The notes under the pieces are model-generated. The model did not search any database and had not been told where the DNA came from. It was given only the letters and a program-made list of their open reading frames with translations. A program made the position numbers and the translations under genes. Shown here one piece after another: positions 1 through 6,860 of a stretch of DNA of 19,817 nt (the stretch's first letter is position 1; the number at the start of each line of letters is the position of its first letter). Source of the stretch: an uncultured Collinsella sp. (GTDB taxonomy: Bacteria > Actinomycetota > Coriobacteriia > Coriobacteriales > Coriobacteriaceae). Location: contig UQPP01000035.1 of the NCBI GenBank assembly GCA_900543025.1, positions 1 through 19,817 on the forward strand, written 5' to 3'.

Positions 1-1
1 C

Positions 2-58
2 TTCATGGTCGTCTTTGGCTTGGTCATTACTGCCATTTCCGGCATGCTTCCGGCGTAG
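2..58 (+). CDS. C-terminal end of a membrane protein, probable transporter (partial)
   Basis: An open frame enters from the left edge and ends in TAG at 56-58, giving the last 18 residues (FMVVFGLVITAISGMLPA). The segment is almost wholly hydrophobic with Gly and Pro, as expected for a last transmembrane helix. Its stop lies 9 bases before the amidohydrolase start, so it is very likely the upstream gene of the same operon. By analogy with frl operons, where a permease precedes the catabolic genes, I infer a substrate transporter. The family cannot be told from 18 residues. Confidence 0.5.
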   Translation, partial: FMVVFGLVITAISGMLPA

Positions 59-67
59 GTGGTTGTG

Positions 68-1651
68 ATGTCTGATCGTTTGACGGTCCTGACGTCTAAG
101 AGCGTCTTTACCGGTACGGGGGACCTGCCGTTTGAAGGTTTCGTAGCGGTCCGTGGCAATCGAATTGAGGCTGTTGGCACCAAGTGTGAGGTAGCTTCGT
201 ATTTGACCCAGGCGGACGAGGTAGTTGACCTGGGCGACCGCACCGTCATGCCTGGCCTGATCGATGTACATACCTTCTATACAGGCTGGGCGCTGCGGAC
301 GTTGGGGTCTGATCTGTCCGGCATCGCTGATGCCAAAGAGGCCGTGTCGCTCTTGCGTACATGGAAAGAAGATCATCCGGATTGCGCGGCGGCTTTTGGC
401 CACAACCTACCCGAAACGTTGGCATCGGATGCCGAGAACGCAAATACGGCAGCTGTGTTTGACGATTGTTTTGGCGATATCCCCGTCGTCTGCTTTACAT
501 CGGGTGCGGAGACCTGCGTTCTCAATGCTGCCGCCAGTGCGCGATACGGCTTTACACCCCAGGCGTGCTATGCCGAGAAGATCTGGCGCATGATGAGCGA
601 TTTCCTCGCGCTGCCCGAGGTGCGTGCCGGGTATTCGGACTACATGAGCATGCTTAACGAGCGCGGCGTTACCGCCATCAAGGAAATGGCGTTTGATGAC
701 TACTACGGCTTTGCCGACGAAATGGCTCGCCGTGAGGAATCTGGTGAGCTGACGGTTCGCGTCTCTATGATGTCGCAGCCGGTGGGCGCCGGTGCAAATC
801 TGGCATATGCCCGCGAGGCGCGAGAGCGCTTCCGGGGACCGTTCGTTCGTTTTTCTGGCTTCAACCGTATGACCGATCGCGGCGTATGGGCGGGGCTTGC
901 CGAGATGATAGACCCCTATGAGGACTCGGCCGATGCGGGCGCTGCCGGCAAGACGGTCGTCGAGGAGCCAGAGTGGGATCTGATTGAGAACGAGCTGCGT
1001 GCAATTGATGCTGACGGCTTCCGATATTCCTTGCATTGCCAGGGCGATGGCGCCGTTCGTCGCACCGTGGCGCTCTATGCCTCGCTGCCTCGAGACGAGC
1101 ATGGACGGATGCTTCGTCGCCATGCGATTACCGATCTCGAGAACTCTGACCCGACCGATCTTGTCAAGTTTGGCAAGTTAGGTGGAATTTGCGAGGTCTA
1201 TCCGCAGATTCTGACGCTGGACCGGCGCGAGGATTGCCTGTCGATGATGCGTCGACAAATTGGCGAGACGCGACTTTTGCACAGCTGGAATCGCCGCGGC
1301 ATGGAAGATTCCGGATGCACAGTGTGCTGTGGCACGGATTTGCCGCTGTTGATTCCGAGCTTGGGCGAGTCAATCTACAGTGCGTGCGGCGGATACTTCG
1401 ACGACGGACTGCCCGTGAATGAGGTCAACACGCTGACGCTTGTCGAGCTCTTGTGCGCTTGGACTGCCGGGGGCGCGTACGACCTGATGCGCGAAGACGA
1501 GCTGGGTACGCTTGAGGTTGGCAAGCTTGCCGATATCTGCGTGCTCGATCGGGATGTGTTCGACCTCGATTATCGCGACGCACGTGATCTTGCGGTTGAC
1601 ATGACGATGTCGGACGGACAAATCGTGTTCGATCGAAATAAGGAGGCATAG
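68..1651 (+). CDS. YtcJ-like amidohydrolase with a divergent metal site
   Basis: The 527-residue protein has the plan of YtcJ-type metal-dependent amidohydrolases: a small N-terminal beta-sandwich, a TIM-barrel, then a return to the sandwich ending in a GTLEVGKLADICVLDRD segment (the usual 'GxLxxGKxADxxVLD' signature). Further landmarks are MPGLIDVHTF (61-70), LHCQGDGA (322-329), RRHAITDLE (350-358) and GTDLPLL (422-428). Known members use an HxH pair after 'PGxID'; here the second His is Phe70. The usual 'DGH' His is also absent near residues 146-149 (SGAE). His323, His352 and Asp424 remain. ATG 68 was chosen over GTG 59 because AGGTGG (57-62) sits 5 bases before it. It stands first among the complete genes of an frl-like operon and abuts the epimerase gene (1 base between stop and start). 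I infer hydrolysis of an amide or peptide-linked fructosamine, or a non-canonical role. Substrate unknown. Confidence 0.8.
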   Translation: MSDRLTVLTSKSVFTGTGDLPFEGFVAVRGNRIEAVGTKCEVASYLTQADEVVDLGDRTVMPGLIDVHTFYTGWALRTLGSDLSGIADAKEAVSLLRTWKEDHPDCAAAFGHNLPETLASDAENANTAAVFDDCFGDIPVVCFTSGAETCVLNAAASARYGFTPQACYAEKIWRMMSDFLALPEVRAGYSDYMSMLNERGVTAIKEMAFDDYYGFADEMARREESGELTVRVSMMSQPVGAGANLAYAREARERFRGPFVRFSGFNRMTDRGVWAGLAEMIDPYEDSADAGAAGKTVVEEPEWDLIENELRAIDADGFRYSLHCQGDGAVRRTVALYASLPRDEHGRMLRRHAITDLENSDPTDLVKFGKLGGICEVYPQILTLDRREDCLSMMRRQIGETRLLHSWNRRGMEDSGCTVCCGTDLPLLIPSLGESIYSACGGYFDDGLPVNEVNTLTLVELLCAWTAGGAYDLMREDELGTLEVGKLADICVLDRDVFDLDYRDARDLAVDMTMSDGQIVFDRNKEA

Positions 1652-1652
1652 G

Positions 1653-2504
1653 ATGTCTGAATCCAAGCCGACGCTGCGCCGCGAACAGATTGCGGGCATG
1701 AATATCCACTACATCATGTGGTCGCTCGATTACTTCCTTGATGTGCAGCAGCGTTTGGGCTTTGAGTCCATTGAGCTGTGGTGTGCGGAGCCGCATGTGA
1801 CACTCGACCATACGGGCTACTTTGAGGCTGAGGTCCTGGCGAAAAAAGCTGCAGACCGTGGGCTTAGGTATCGTACTCTGTGCCCCGAGAATGTTGTCTA
1901 TCCTTGGCAATACTGCGCACGCAAACCGCTGCATGAACAGCGCAGCCTGGCGTACTTTATGCACGGCATTGAGCTTGCCGAGGTACTTGGGTGCGACCGT
2001 ATGTCCGTCAACTCGGGCTGGGGCGACTGGGACGAGGACCGCGAGGAAGCCTGGAAGCGCAGCCGCGAGCACTTGTCCATTCTGGCGGAGTATGCCGGCG
2101 AGCACGGTCTGGTGCTTACGATGGAAAGTCTGCGTCCCGAGGAGAGCAACCTTGTGACGACGGTTTCCGATGCGAAGCGCATGATTGACGAGGTCGCGAG
2201 CCCGTACTTACAGCCCATGGTTGATACAACCGCGATGGGCGTTGCAGGCGAGACGCTCGAGGACTGGTTTGCCACCTTTGGTGATGGGGCAATTCACGAG
2301 ATGCACTTTATCGACGGTGACCCGTATGGCCATCTGGTGTGGGGCGATGGCAAGCACGATATGGACGCCTTCGTCGCCACGCTCAACGCCCATGGTTTCG
2401 ACGGCATGCTGGGCCAGGAAATCACGGACGGTCGTTACTACGATGATCCGGCGGCGGCAGATGCCAAGAACATGGCCGCATTCGAGAAATATCTGATTGA
2501 CTAA
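1653..2504 (+). CDS. frlC: FrlC-like sugar epimerase/isomerase (AP endonuclease 2 fold)
   Basis: This 283-residue protein belongs to the xylose isomerase-like TIM-barrel family of sugar phosphate isomerases/epimerases. The four metal ligands expected in FrlC and related 3-epimerases are visible: Glu158 (TMESLRPEESN), Asp191 (MVDTTAM), His218 (EMHFIDGD) and Glu256 (LGQEITDG). The 'SLRPEESNLV' stretch matches the 'PLTPYESNVV' region of E. coli FrlC, from memory. FrlC interconverts fructoselysine and psicoselysine, and a similar C3 epimerisation of a fructosamine is inferred. The ribosome binding site AGGAGG (1641-1646) lies inside the end of the amidohydrolase gene, so the two are probably coupled. 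The N-terminal ~13 residues (charged) extend beyond the E. coli protein. The exact sugar-amine substrate is not determinable from the sequence. Confidence 0.75.
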   Translation: MSESKPTLRREQIAGMNIHYIMWSLDYFLDVQQRLGFESIELWCAEPHVTLDHTGYFEAEVLAKKAADRGLRYRTLCPENVVYPWQYCARKPLHEQRSLAYFMHGIELAEVLGCDRMSVNSGWGDWDEDREEAWKRSREHLSILAEYAGEHGLVLTMESLRPEESNLVTTVSDAKRMIDEVASPYLQPMVDTTAMGVAGETLEDWFATFGDGAIHEMHFIDGDPYGHLVWGDGKHDMDAFVATLNAHGFDGMLGQEITDGRYYDDPAAADAKNMAAFEKYLID

Positions 2505-2565
2505 AACAACTATCGGCCACGCAGCCAACGTCATTGATTGCGGCCAAACAAGAAAGGAACTGGAT

Positions 2566-3534
2566 ATGAACGCACACGATCTGATCAAAGAGGCAATTGC
2601 CGAGAAGGGCAAGTTCGACAGCGTCTACTGGATTGCTTGCGGTGGCTCCATGATCGATTTGATCCCGGCCCATGAGCTTCTGCAGCGCGAGGCAACCACC
2701 TTCACTTCGTATATCTATACGGCTCGCGAGTTCGATATCATGCGTCCGCGTCGTCTGGGCGAGAAGTCCCTGGTCATCGCTTGTAGCCACAGTGGCAACA
2801 CCCCTGAGGTCGTCGAGGGCTGCGAGATTGCCCTTGCTGCCGGCGCTACGGTGATCGCCCAGACCGACAACGCTGGATCTAAGATCGACACCGGTAAATG
2901 GACCACGTGGGTCTACCCGTGGGGCGAGGGCGTGCCGCAGGCCGAGGTCCCCGCTGGCATTTCGCTGTCGCTTGCGGCAGAGCTGCTCGATCAGCAGGAG
3001 GGTTACGCCGATCTTGCCGATATGTATGCCGGTATCGCCGAGATGGATAAGATTCTTCCCCCGGCACGCGAGAAGGTAAATGCCGAGCTGGGCGATCGCT
3101 TTGCCAAGCTTTGCCAGGAGCACGAGTTCTTCTATATTCTGGGCAGCGGTCCCAACTTTAGCCAGACCTACGGTTTCGCTATCTGCTCTCTTATGGAGAT
3201 GCAGTGGCAGCACTGCAGCTACATCCACTCTGCCGAGTACTTCCATGGCCCCTTCGAGGCTACTCAGGATGGCGTTTTTTACTTCCTGCAGATGGGCTCC
3301 AGCGAGTGCCGTGCTATGGACGAGCGCGCCCTGGCGTTCCTTAAGACGCATACCGATACACTGATGGTGCTCGATGCCAAGGAGTACGGTATGGAAGCCG
3401 TGCCGGCGAGCGTCCGTGCCTATCTGGACCCGGTGCTGTTCTATGCCATGAACTGCGAGCTGCGTGCCGCACGCGGCAAGGTGTTTGATCACGATCCCGA
3501 TTTCCGTCGCTATATGGGTGTTGTCGAGTACTAG
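2566..3534 (+). CDS. frlB: FrlB-like fructosamine-6-phosphate deglycase (SIS domains)
   Basis: This 322-residue sugar isomerase (SIS) protein is of the GlmS-C/FrlB type. FrlB cleaves fructoselysine 6-phosphate to glucose 6-phosphate and lysine in the cytoplasm. Landmarks are ACGGSM (24-29) and CSHSGNTPE (73-81) in the first SIS domain, and HSAEYFHGPFE (221-231) in the second, equivalent to 'ESGEFRHGPLE' of E. coli FrlB with its catalytic Glu and His. The extreme C-terminus, DFRRYMGVVEY, closely matches E. coli FrlB 'ERRYYGGLVEY', which argues for FrlB rather than GlmS. The open frame extends upstream to 2497, but ATG 2566 has AGAAAGGA at 2551-2558 with good spacing, and homology begins there. 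The gap after the epimerase gene is 61 bases with no terminator. Related enzymes act on glucoselysine or other Amadori products, so the substrate is only a class-level call. Confidence 0.85.
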   Translation: MNAHDLIKEAIAEKGKFDSVYWIACGGSMIDLIPAHELLQREATTFTSYIYTAREFDIMRPRRLGEKSLVIACSHSGNTPEVVEGCEIALAAGATVIAQTDNAGSKIDTGKWTTWVYPWGEGVPQAEVPAGISLSLAAELLDQQEGYADLADMYAGIAEMDKILPPAREKVNAELGDRFAKLCQEHEFFYILGSGPNFSQTYGFAICSLMEMQWQHCSYIHSAEYFHGPFEATQDGVFYFLQMGSSECRAMDERALAFLKTHTDTLMVLDAKEYGMEAVPASVRAYLDPVLFYAMNCELRAARGKVFDHDPDFRRYMGVVEY

Positions 3535-3548
3535 AAGGAGCAAAGGCC

Positions 3549-4412
3549 ATGGCATTTAACGTTAACGCGCTCGGATTTGGCGACAACGTCGTCGATCGCT
3601 ACGAGCATATCCACACCATGTATCCCGGCGGCAATGCGGTGAACTTCGCCGTTTATGCCAAGAAATGCGGTGCCGCACGCTCCGCATACATGGGCATTTT
3701 TGGCAATGATGCCGCTGCCGAGCATGTCATTGCAAGCCTCGAGGATGAGGGTATCGAGCTTGACAAGTGCGAGCAGATGATTGGCGAGAACGGAGCGGCT
3801 CGCGTGACCGTCGTTGACGGTGACCGTGTCTTCCTTGGCTCCAACGAGGGCGGTATCCGTGGCGATGCGCGCTATGTCCTCGATCGCTTTGACCTTGCGT
3901 ACATGAAGCAGTTCGATGTGGTTCATTCGGGCAACTATTGCTTCACCGAGCGCGAGCTGCCCAAGTTGAAGGCTGCGGGCGTCACGGTCTCTTTTGACTT
4001 TTCGGACGACTCCACCGACGAGTACTACGAGCAGATTGCGCCCTACGTCGATTTCGCTTTCTTTAGTGCGGCGGATGCCGCGAGTGAGGACGAGATTCGC
4101 GAGCGTCTGGCATGGGTGAAGGGCCTGGGTCCGCGTTTTGTGTCGGCTACGGCGGGCGCCGAGGGCTGCATTGCTTACGACGGCGAGCGTTATTACCGCC
4201 AGCTGGCTAAACCGGTAACGGACATGAAGGACACCATGGGGGCGGGCGACTCGTTCCTCACCTCGTTTTTGATGTGCTATCTCGATTCCGCCAAGCGTGG
4301 TGAGGATGGCGCCGAGGCTATCGAGCGCGCGCTCGACTTTGCTGCCGGGTTTGCCTCGACCGTGTGCGGCATGGAAGGTTCTTGGGGCCACGGAGCACCA
4401 ATCGTCGAATAG
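3549..4412 (+). CDS. frlD: FrlD-like PfkB-family fructosamine 6-kinase
   Basis: This 287-residue PfkB/ribokinase-family sugar kinase phosphorylates, by family analogy, a fructosamine at C6 to feed FrlB. It shows GDNVVD (11-16), the N-terminal PfkB motif PGGNAVNFAVY (26-36, nearly identical to E. coli FrlD 'SGGNAVNVAVY'), FDFSDD (149-154) and the C-terminal PfkB motif DTMGAGDSF (228-236) with catalytic Asp234 and the anion hole GAGD. AAGGAG at 3535-3540 follows directly after the frlB stop codon (3532-3534), so translation is closely coupled. A terminator follows at 4512-4548. It is longer than E. coli FrlD (about 260), partly through a short tail after the last motif. No regulator gene lies within the visible part of the operon. 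Confidence 0.87.
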   Translation: MAFNVNALGFGDNVVDRYEHIHTMYPGGNAVNFAVYAKKCGAARSAYMGIFGNDAAAEHVIASLEDEGIELDKCEQMIGENGAARVTVVDGDRVFLGSNEGGIRGDARYVLDRFDLAYMKQFDVVHSGNYCFTERELPKLKAAGVTVSFDFSDDSTDEYYEQIAPYVDFAFFSAADAASEDEIRERLAWVKGLGPRFVSATAGAEGCIAYDGERYYRQLAKPVTDMKDTMGAGDSFLTSFLMCYLDSAKRGEDGAEAIERALDFAAGFASTVCGMEGSWGHGAPIVE

Positions 4413-4461
4413 CCGAGCTGTCCCGGGGAGCTGTATTGGTGCCTTCCCGTGACTCGGTGGT

Positions 4462-4680
4462 CAAAAAAGCCAAATATGAGTACTGTGACTAATTTAGTCG
4501 CAGCAAAATCGACCCCTCCAGACGTGATTTGAGCGTTTGGAGGGGTTTAATATTGCGAAAATGCAGGATTAGTGACTGTAAAAGTGTTAGTTAATGGACA
4601 ATCGTAGATCATTCTGGTGGTCGGAAAGCTCAAAGTAATGTATCCATTTCGCTAGCAGTACTCATATTTGACGTTTTTTG
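4462..4680. repeat. Inverted-repeat-bounded intergenic element (MITE-like)
   Basis: The left arm at 4462-4485 (core AAATATGAGTACTG) recurs as its reverse complement at 4656-4680. The arms share CAAAAAA, a 2-3 base mismatched joint, then 14 identical bases. Total span is about 219 bp. A smaller hairpin (GTGACTA-ATT-TAGTCGC, 4485-4501) and the rho-independent hairpin at 4512-4548 lie inside. No open frame fits in it. No clear target-site duplication is visible. It could be a miniature inverted-repeat element or a lineage-specific intergenic repeat that supplies a terminator. Only one copy is in this window, so mobility is inference. Confidence 0.5.
4512..4548 (+). terminator. Terminator after frlD, possibly bidirectional
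   Basis: A 12-bp stem CCCCTCCAGACG / CGTTTGGAGGGG (4513-4524 with 4534-4545, one G-U pair) has a 9-base loop and is followed by TTTAATATT. On the minus strand the stem is followed by a TTTT-containing stretch, so it may also stop tatD transcription. Confidence 0.7.
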
Positions 4681-4690
4681 CCCACAGGGG

Positions 4691-5473
4691 TTAGCGAAGG
4701 TCAAAAACAGAGTGCGCATTTGCTAAAACTACCGACTCGATGCGCTTTGCGTCACAGTTTTTGAGTGAGGCAATGCGCATCGAGGCCCTTGCGAGCGATC
4801 TGATGAGCGACTGCGCGCTTGTTTCTGTGTTTGCCTCAGCCGGCGCATCGGTTTCGAGCAGTAAACGATCGAGTGGAATCTGTCGTGCGTATTCGCGTCC
4901 TCGTTTAGACGCGAGCATGCGTTCGTTGACGGAAAAATAGCAGCCTGCATCGCGCGCGCGGACAAGCTCGTCCGAGGTGCCGCTAAACCAGTGGAAGATG
5001 ATAACGGGGGAGCTGGGGTTTGGGATGAGTAGTCCATGCGATTCGAGGACGTCCAGTACGGCTCCTGCCGAACGAACGTCGTGAATTGATATCACACGCC
5101 CGGTAAGAGGATGTTGCGCGAGAGCCTCGCAGAGCCGGTCAAGTGCCTGTGTTTGCAGCGGCTCGCTTCCGGCAAAGCGCGCGGAAAAGTCGAGTCCCAC
5201 CTCGCCGATGTAGCGCTCTTGGGCTGCAACTTCGCAAAGCAGATTGATTTCGGCAGGACCGCAGCGGCCGTCGGCGAGCCACCAGGGGTGGAGCCCAACG
5301 CCAGCGATGACGCCTGGTAGGCGACGGGCGCGCTCGTTTGCGGCCGAAAAGTCGCGTGGGTCGACCCCGCAGTCAAAGAGCCCCAGACCCGACGCCGCCG
5401 ACTCACTGGCTGCAGCATCGGGGCCGAGCATCAAATCAAGATGACAATGCGTGTCAAAGAATTGCGGTTCCAT
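4691..5473 (-). CDS. tatD: TatD-family metal-dependent hydrolase (DNase)
   Basis: This 260-residue protein has the usual length of TatD/YcfH proteins (about 260). These are TIM-barrel metal-dependent hydrolases with 3'-5' exonuclease activity on single-stranded DNA or RNA, acting in the cytoplasm. Metal ligands visible are DTHCHLD (His9, His11), YIGEVGLDF (Glu91), ISIHDV (His131), IIFHWFSGT (His161) and LLLETDAPAE (Asp209). The start ATG at 5473 lies 14 bases after the stop of tcdA, so the two form an operon on the minus strand. The ribosome binding site is weak (CAGGA). It ends just outside the inverted-repeat element. Confidence 0.9.
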   Translation of the reverse strand: MEPQFFDTHCHLDLMLGPDAAASESAASGLGLFDCGVDPRDFSAANERARRLPGVIAGVGLHPWWLADGRCGPAEINLLCEVAAQERYIGEVGLDFSARFAGSEPLQTQALDRLCEALAQHPLTGRVISIHDVRSAGAVLDVLESHGLLIPNPSSPVIIFHWFSGTSDELVRARDAGCYFSVNERMLASKRGREYARQIPLDRLLLETDAPAEANTETSAQSLIRSLARASMRIASLKNCDAKRIESVVLANAHSVFDLR

Positions 5474-5487
5474 CGCAGGACATCCTG

Positions 5488-6282
5488 CTAGTCCAGACGT
5501 TGGCCATCGGAGCGTACGCGCTCAGTGCCGCGGCCGCTGATCTGGCGGATAACCTCGCCGGCAATCATCTGGCCCATGATGGGCGGCATAAAGCTGGCGG
5601 TTCCCAGCTCGGTGCGCTCGTGGATGTTGGAAGGGTCGCGGGGCTGTGTCTTAACCGATTCCTCGCAGCTAAACAGTACATGCAGGCTCTTGATTCCGCG
5701 TTTCTTGCATTCTTTGCGCATAATGCGGCTCATGGGGTCACGTACCGTATCGAAAATGTCGGCAAAGCGGAGGCACTCGGGATGGAGCTTGTTGGCCCCG
5801 CCCATGGAGCTTACCAAACGAATGTCGTGGTCCTGAGCATATTTGGCAATGGTGAGCTTGGCCGAGATGGTGTCGATGGCGTCGACGACGTAGTCGAGCT
5901 TGCCGTCCGTCTGCTCCAAAACGCTCGCGAAGAAATCATCGATGTTGTCGCTCAGCAGGTATTCGGTGCGCTTGATGACGGTAGCGGTAGGGTTGATGTC
6001 GTGAATCATAGCCTCCATGACGTCGACTTTGCGCTTGCCGACGGTGCTGTGAAAGGCGATGGCCTGGCGATTGATATTGCTGGGCGCGATGATGTCCTTA
6101 TCCAGAATGACGAAATGACCGATGCCGCCGCGGGCGAGTGCCTCGCAGCAGTTGGAGCCCACGCCTCCGCAGCCGAGCACTAGCACCGTAGCATCGGCGA
6201 GCTTATCGAGTGCCTCGCGGCCCATGATAATCTCGAGCTTGGTGTCGCGTCTCTCGACGAGAGCGGCAGCGGTTTCGGTCAT
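5488..6282 (-). CDS. tcdA: tRNA threonylcarbamoyladenosine dehydratase (ThiF/E1-like)
   Basis: This 264-residue E1-like adenylating enzyme is related to TcdA/CsdL. TcdA uses ATP to cyclise t6A37 in tRNA to ct6A. It has the nucleotide-binding motif GCGGVGSN (37-44), the acidic residue after the second strand (VILDKD, Asp61-Asp63), NINRQ (69-73) and VGKRKVDVM (81-89), then DYVVDAIDTISAK. No zinc-binding Cys quartet of the MoeB/ThiF type is seen, and the length and 'NINRQAIA' fit TcdA better than MoeB. Two in-frame ATGs occur; ATG 6282 is preferred to ATG 6288 because GGAGG (6289-6293) is 6 bases from the former and abuts the latter. It leads the tcdA-tatD operon. Confidence 0.85.
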   Translation of the reverse strand: MTETAAALVERRDTKLEIIMGREALDKLADATVLVLGCGGVGSNCCEALARGGIGHFVILDKDIIAPSNINRQAIAFHSTVGKRKVDVMEAMIHDINPTATVIKRTEYLLSDNIDDFFASVLEQTDGKLDYVVDAIDTISAKLTIAKYAQDHDIRLVSSMGGANKLHPECLRFADIFDTVRDPMSRIMRKECKKRGIKSLHVLFSCEESVKTQPRDPSNIHERTELGTASFMPPIMGQMIAGEVIRQISGRGTERVRSDGQRLD

Positions 6283-6327
6283 AGACATCCTCCGATGGGG
6301 AAGCGAATCGTGTTTTAGCTATCGCCA

Positions 6328-6333
6328 TTATAG
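6328..6333 (-). promoter_or_regulatory. Probable -10 box of tcdA-tatD
   Basis: The minus strand reads TATAAT here, about 46 bases before the tcdA start codon. No convincing -35 hexamer stands at 16-18 bases (nearest is TCAAAT), so the assignment rests on the perfect -10. Confidence 0.4.
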
Positions 6334-6403
6334 GTGTTATCGCGATTCCATTTGAGCCCTTGGGCTTGTTGAAATGGGATCGGGGTTCGCATAAGATTGA
6401 AGC

Positions 6404-6499
6404 AGATGGCACCCGTTGCAGCGGGTTGGCCAACTCCAAAACACGTTTGTAGCGTGAGAAGTGGCCGTCTTCGCATTACGCGGAGGCGGCTATTTTTTT
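6404..6499 (+). ncRNA. Candidate small RNA with its own promoter and terminator
   Basis: The 5' end is inferred from a promoter-like pair TTGAAA (6369-6374), 17-base spacer, TAAGAT (6392-6397). The candidate transcript of about 95 bases would contain ACCCG-loop-CGGGT (6411-6426), the palindrome GTTGGCCAAC (6425-6434), CACG-loop-CGTG (6442-6456) and a rho-independent terminator: an 11-bp stem (6464-6474 with 6480-6490) and seven T residues (6493-6499). No open frame fits and no upstream plus-strand gene needs this terminator, since tcdA reads the other way. A second, separate promoter follows for sdpR. I do not recognise it as SRP RNA, 6S RNA, tmRNA, a tRNA or a known riboswitch. Confidence 0.4.
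6464..6499 (+). terminator. Orphan rho-independent terminator upstream of sdpR
   Basis: The stem GCCGTCTTCGC / GCGGAGGCGGC has a 5-base loop and 2 G-U pairs, followed by TATTTTTTT. There is no plus-strand gene before it, which is the main reason to suspect a small RNA. Confidence 0.75.
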
Positions 6500-6517
6500 G
6501 AGTACAAGATTAGATAG

Positions 6518-6547
6518 TTAGACAAACATCTAAATATCGAGTATAGT
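6518..6547 (+). promoter_or_regulatory. sdpR-sdpI promoter with overlapping operator
   Basis: The -35 is TAGACA (6519-6524), the spacer 17 bases, and the -10 is TATAGT (6542-6547). A perfect inverted repeat TTAGA-6-TCTAA (6518-6533) overlaps the -35, and another TTAGA stands at 6510-6514. This is the expected position for an ArsR-family autorepressor site; binding itself is inference. Confidence 0.65.
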
Positions 6548-6581
6548 GTGCGCGTTATGAGAGATGATGAGAGGAGGTCTT

Positions 6582-6860
6582 ATGCCGGGAGAGGGTTTTA
6601 AGGCGCTTGCCGATCCAACGCGACGGCGCATTTTGGAGTTGCTGCGCGAGGGCAATTGCACGGCGGGGGAGCTTGCTGAGCATTTCGATATCAGTAAGCC
6701 GTCGCTGAGCCATCACTTGGCGACGCTCAAAAACGCCGGGTTGGTGACCGACGAGCGCCATGGCCAAAACATCGTATACAGCTTAAACACCACCGTCATG
6801 CAGGATTTGATTGGCTGGTTTATGGGTTTTACAAACACGGAAGGTGATAAGGATGAATAA
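6582..6860 (+). CDS. sdpR: ArsR-family autorepressor, SdpR-like
   Basis: This small winged-helix regulator (92 residues) begins PGEGFKALADPTRRRILELL, the typical ArsR/SdpR start, followed by the helix-turn-helix CTAGELAEHFDISKPSLSHHL and a wing segment (LVTDERHGQNIVYSL). No metal-binding Cys-rich motif of the ArsR or SmtB type is apparent. ATG 6582 is chosen over the upstream ATGs at 6564 and 6567 because AGGAGG (6572-6577) lies between them. The next gene encodes an SdpI-family membrane protein whose start overlaps this stop codon, exactly the sdpR-sdpI arrangement known from Bacillus. There SdpI binds the toxin SdpC and sequesters SdpR at the membrane. Autoregulation through the TTAGA repeat is inferred. 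Confidence 0.85.
   Translation: MPGEGFKALADPTRRRILELLREGNCTAGELAEHFDISKPSLSHHLATLKNAGLVTDERHGQNIVYSLNTTVMQDLIGWFMGFTNTEGDKDE

Noticed and set aside
5338..6183. Plus-strand frame of 281 codons opposite tcdA and the tatD start
   Set aside because: Both minus-strand genes are recognised with motifs and ribosome binding sites; this frame has neither.
6404..6499. tRNA, SRP RNA or 6S RNA upstream of sdpR
   Set aside because: There is no cloverleaf or T-loop, no SRP tetraloop core, and the inferred length is too short for 6S RNA; left as an unassigned candidate.
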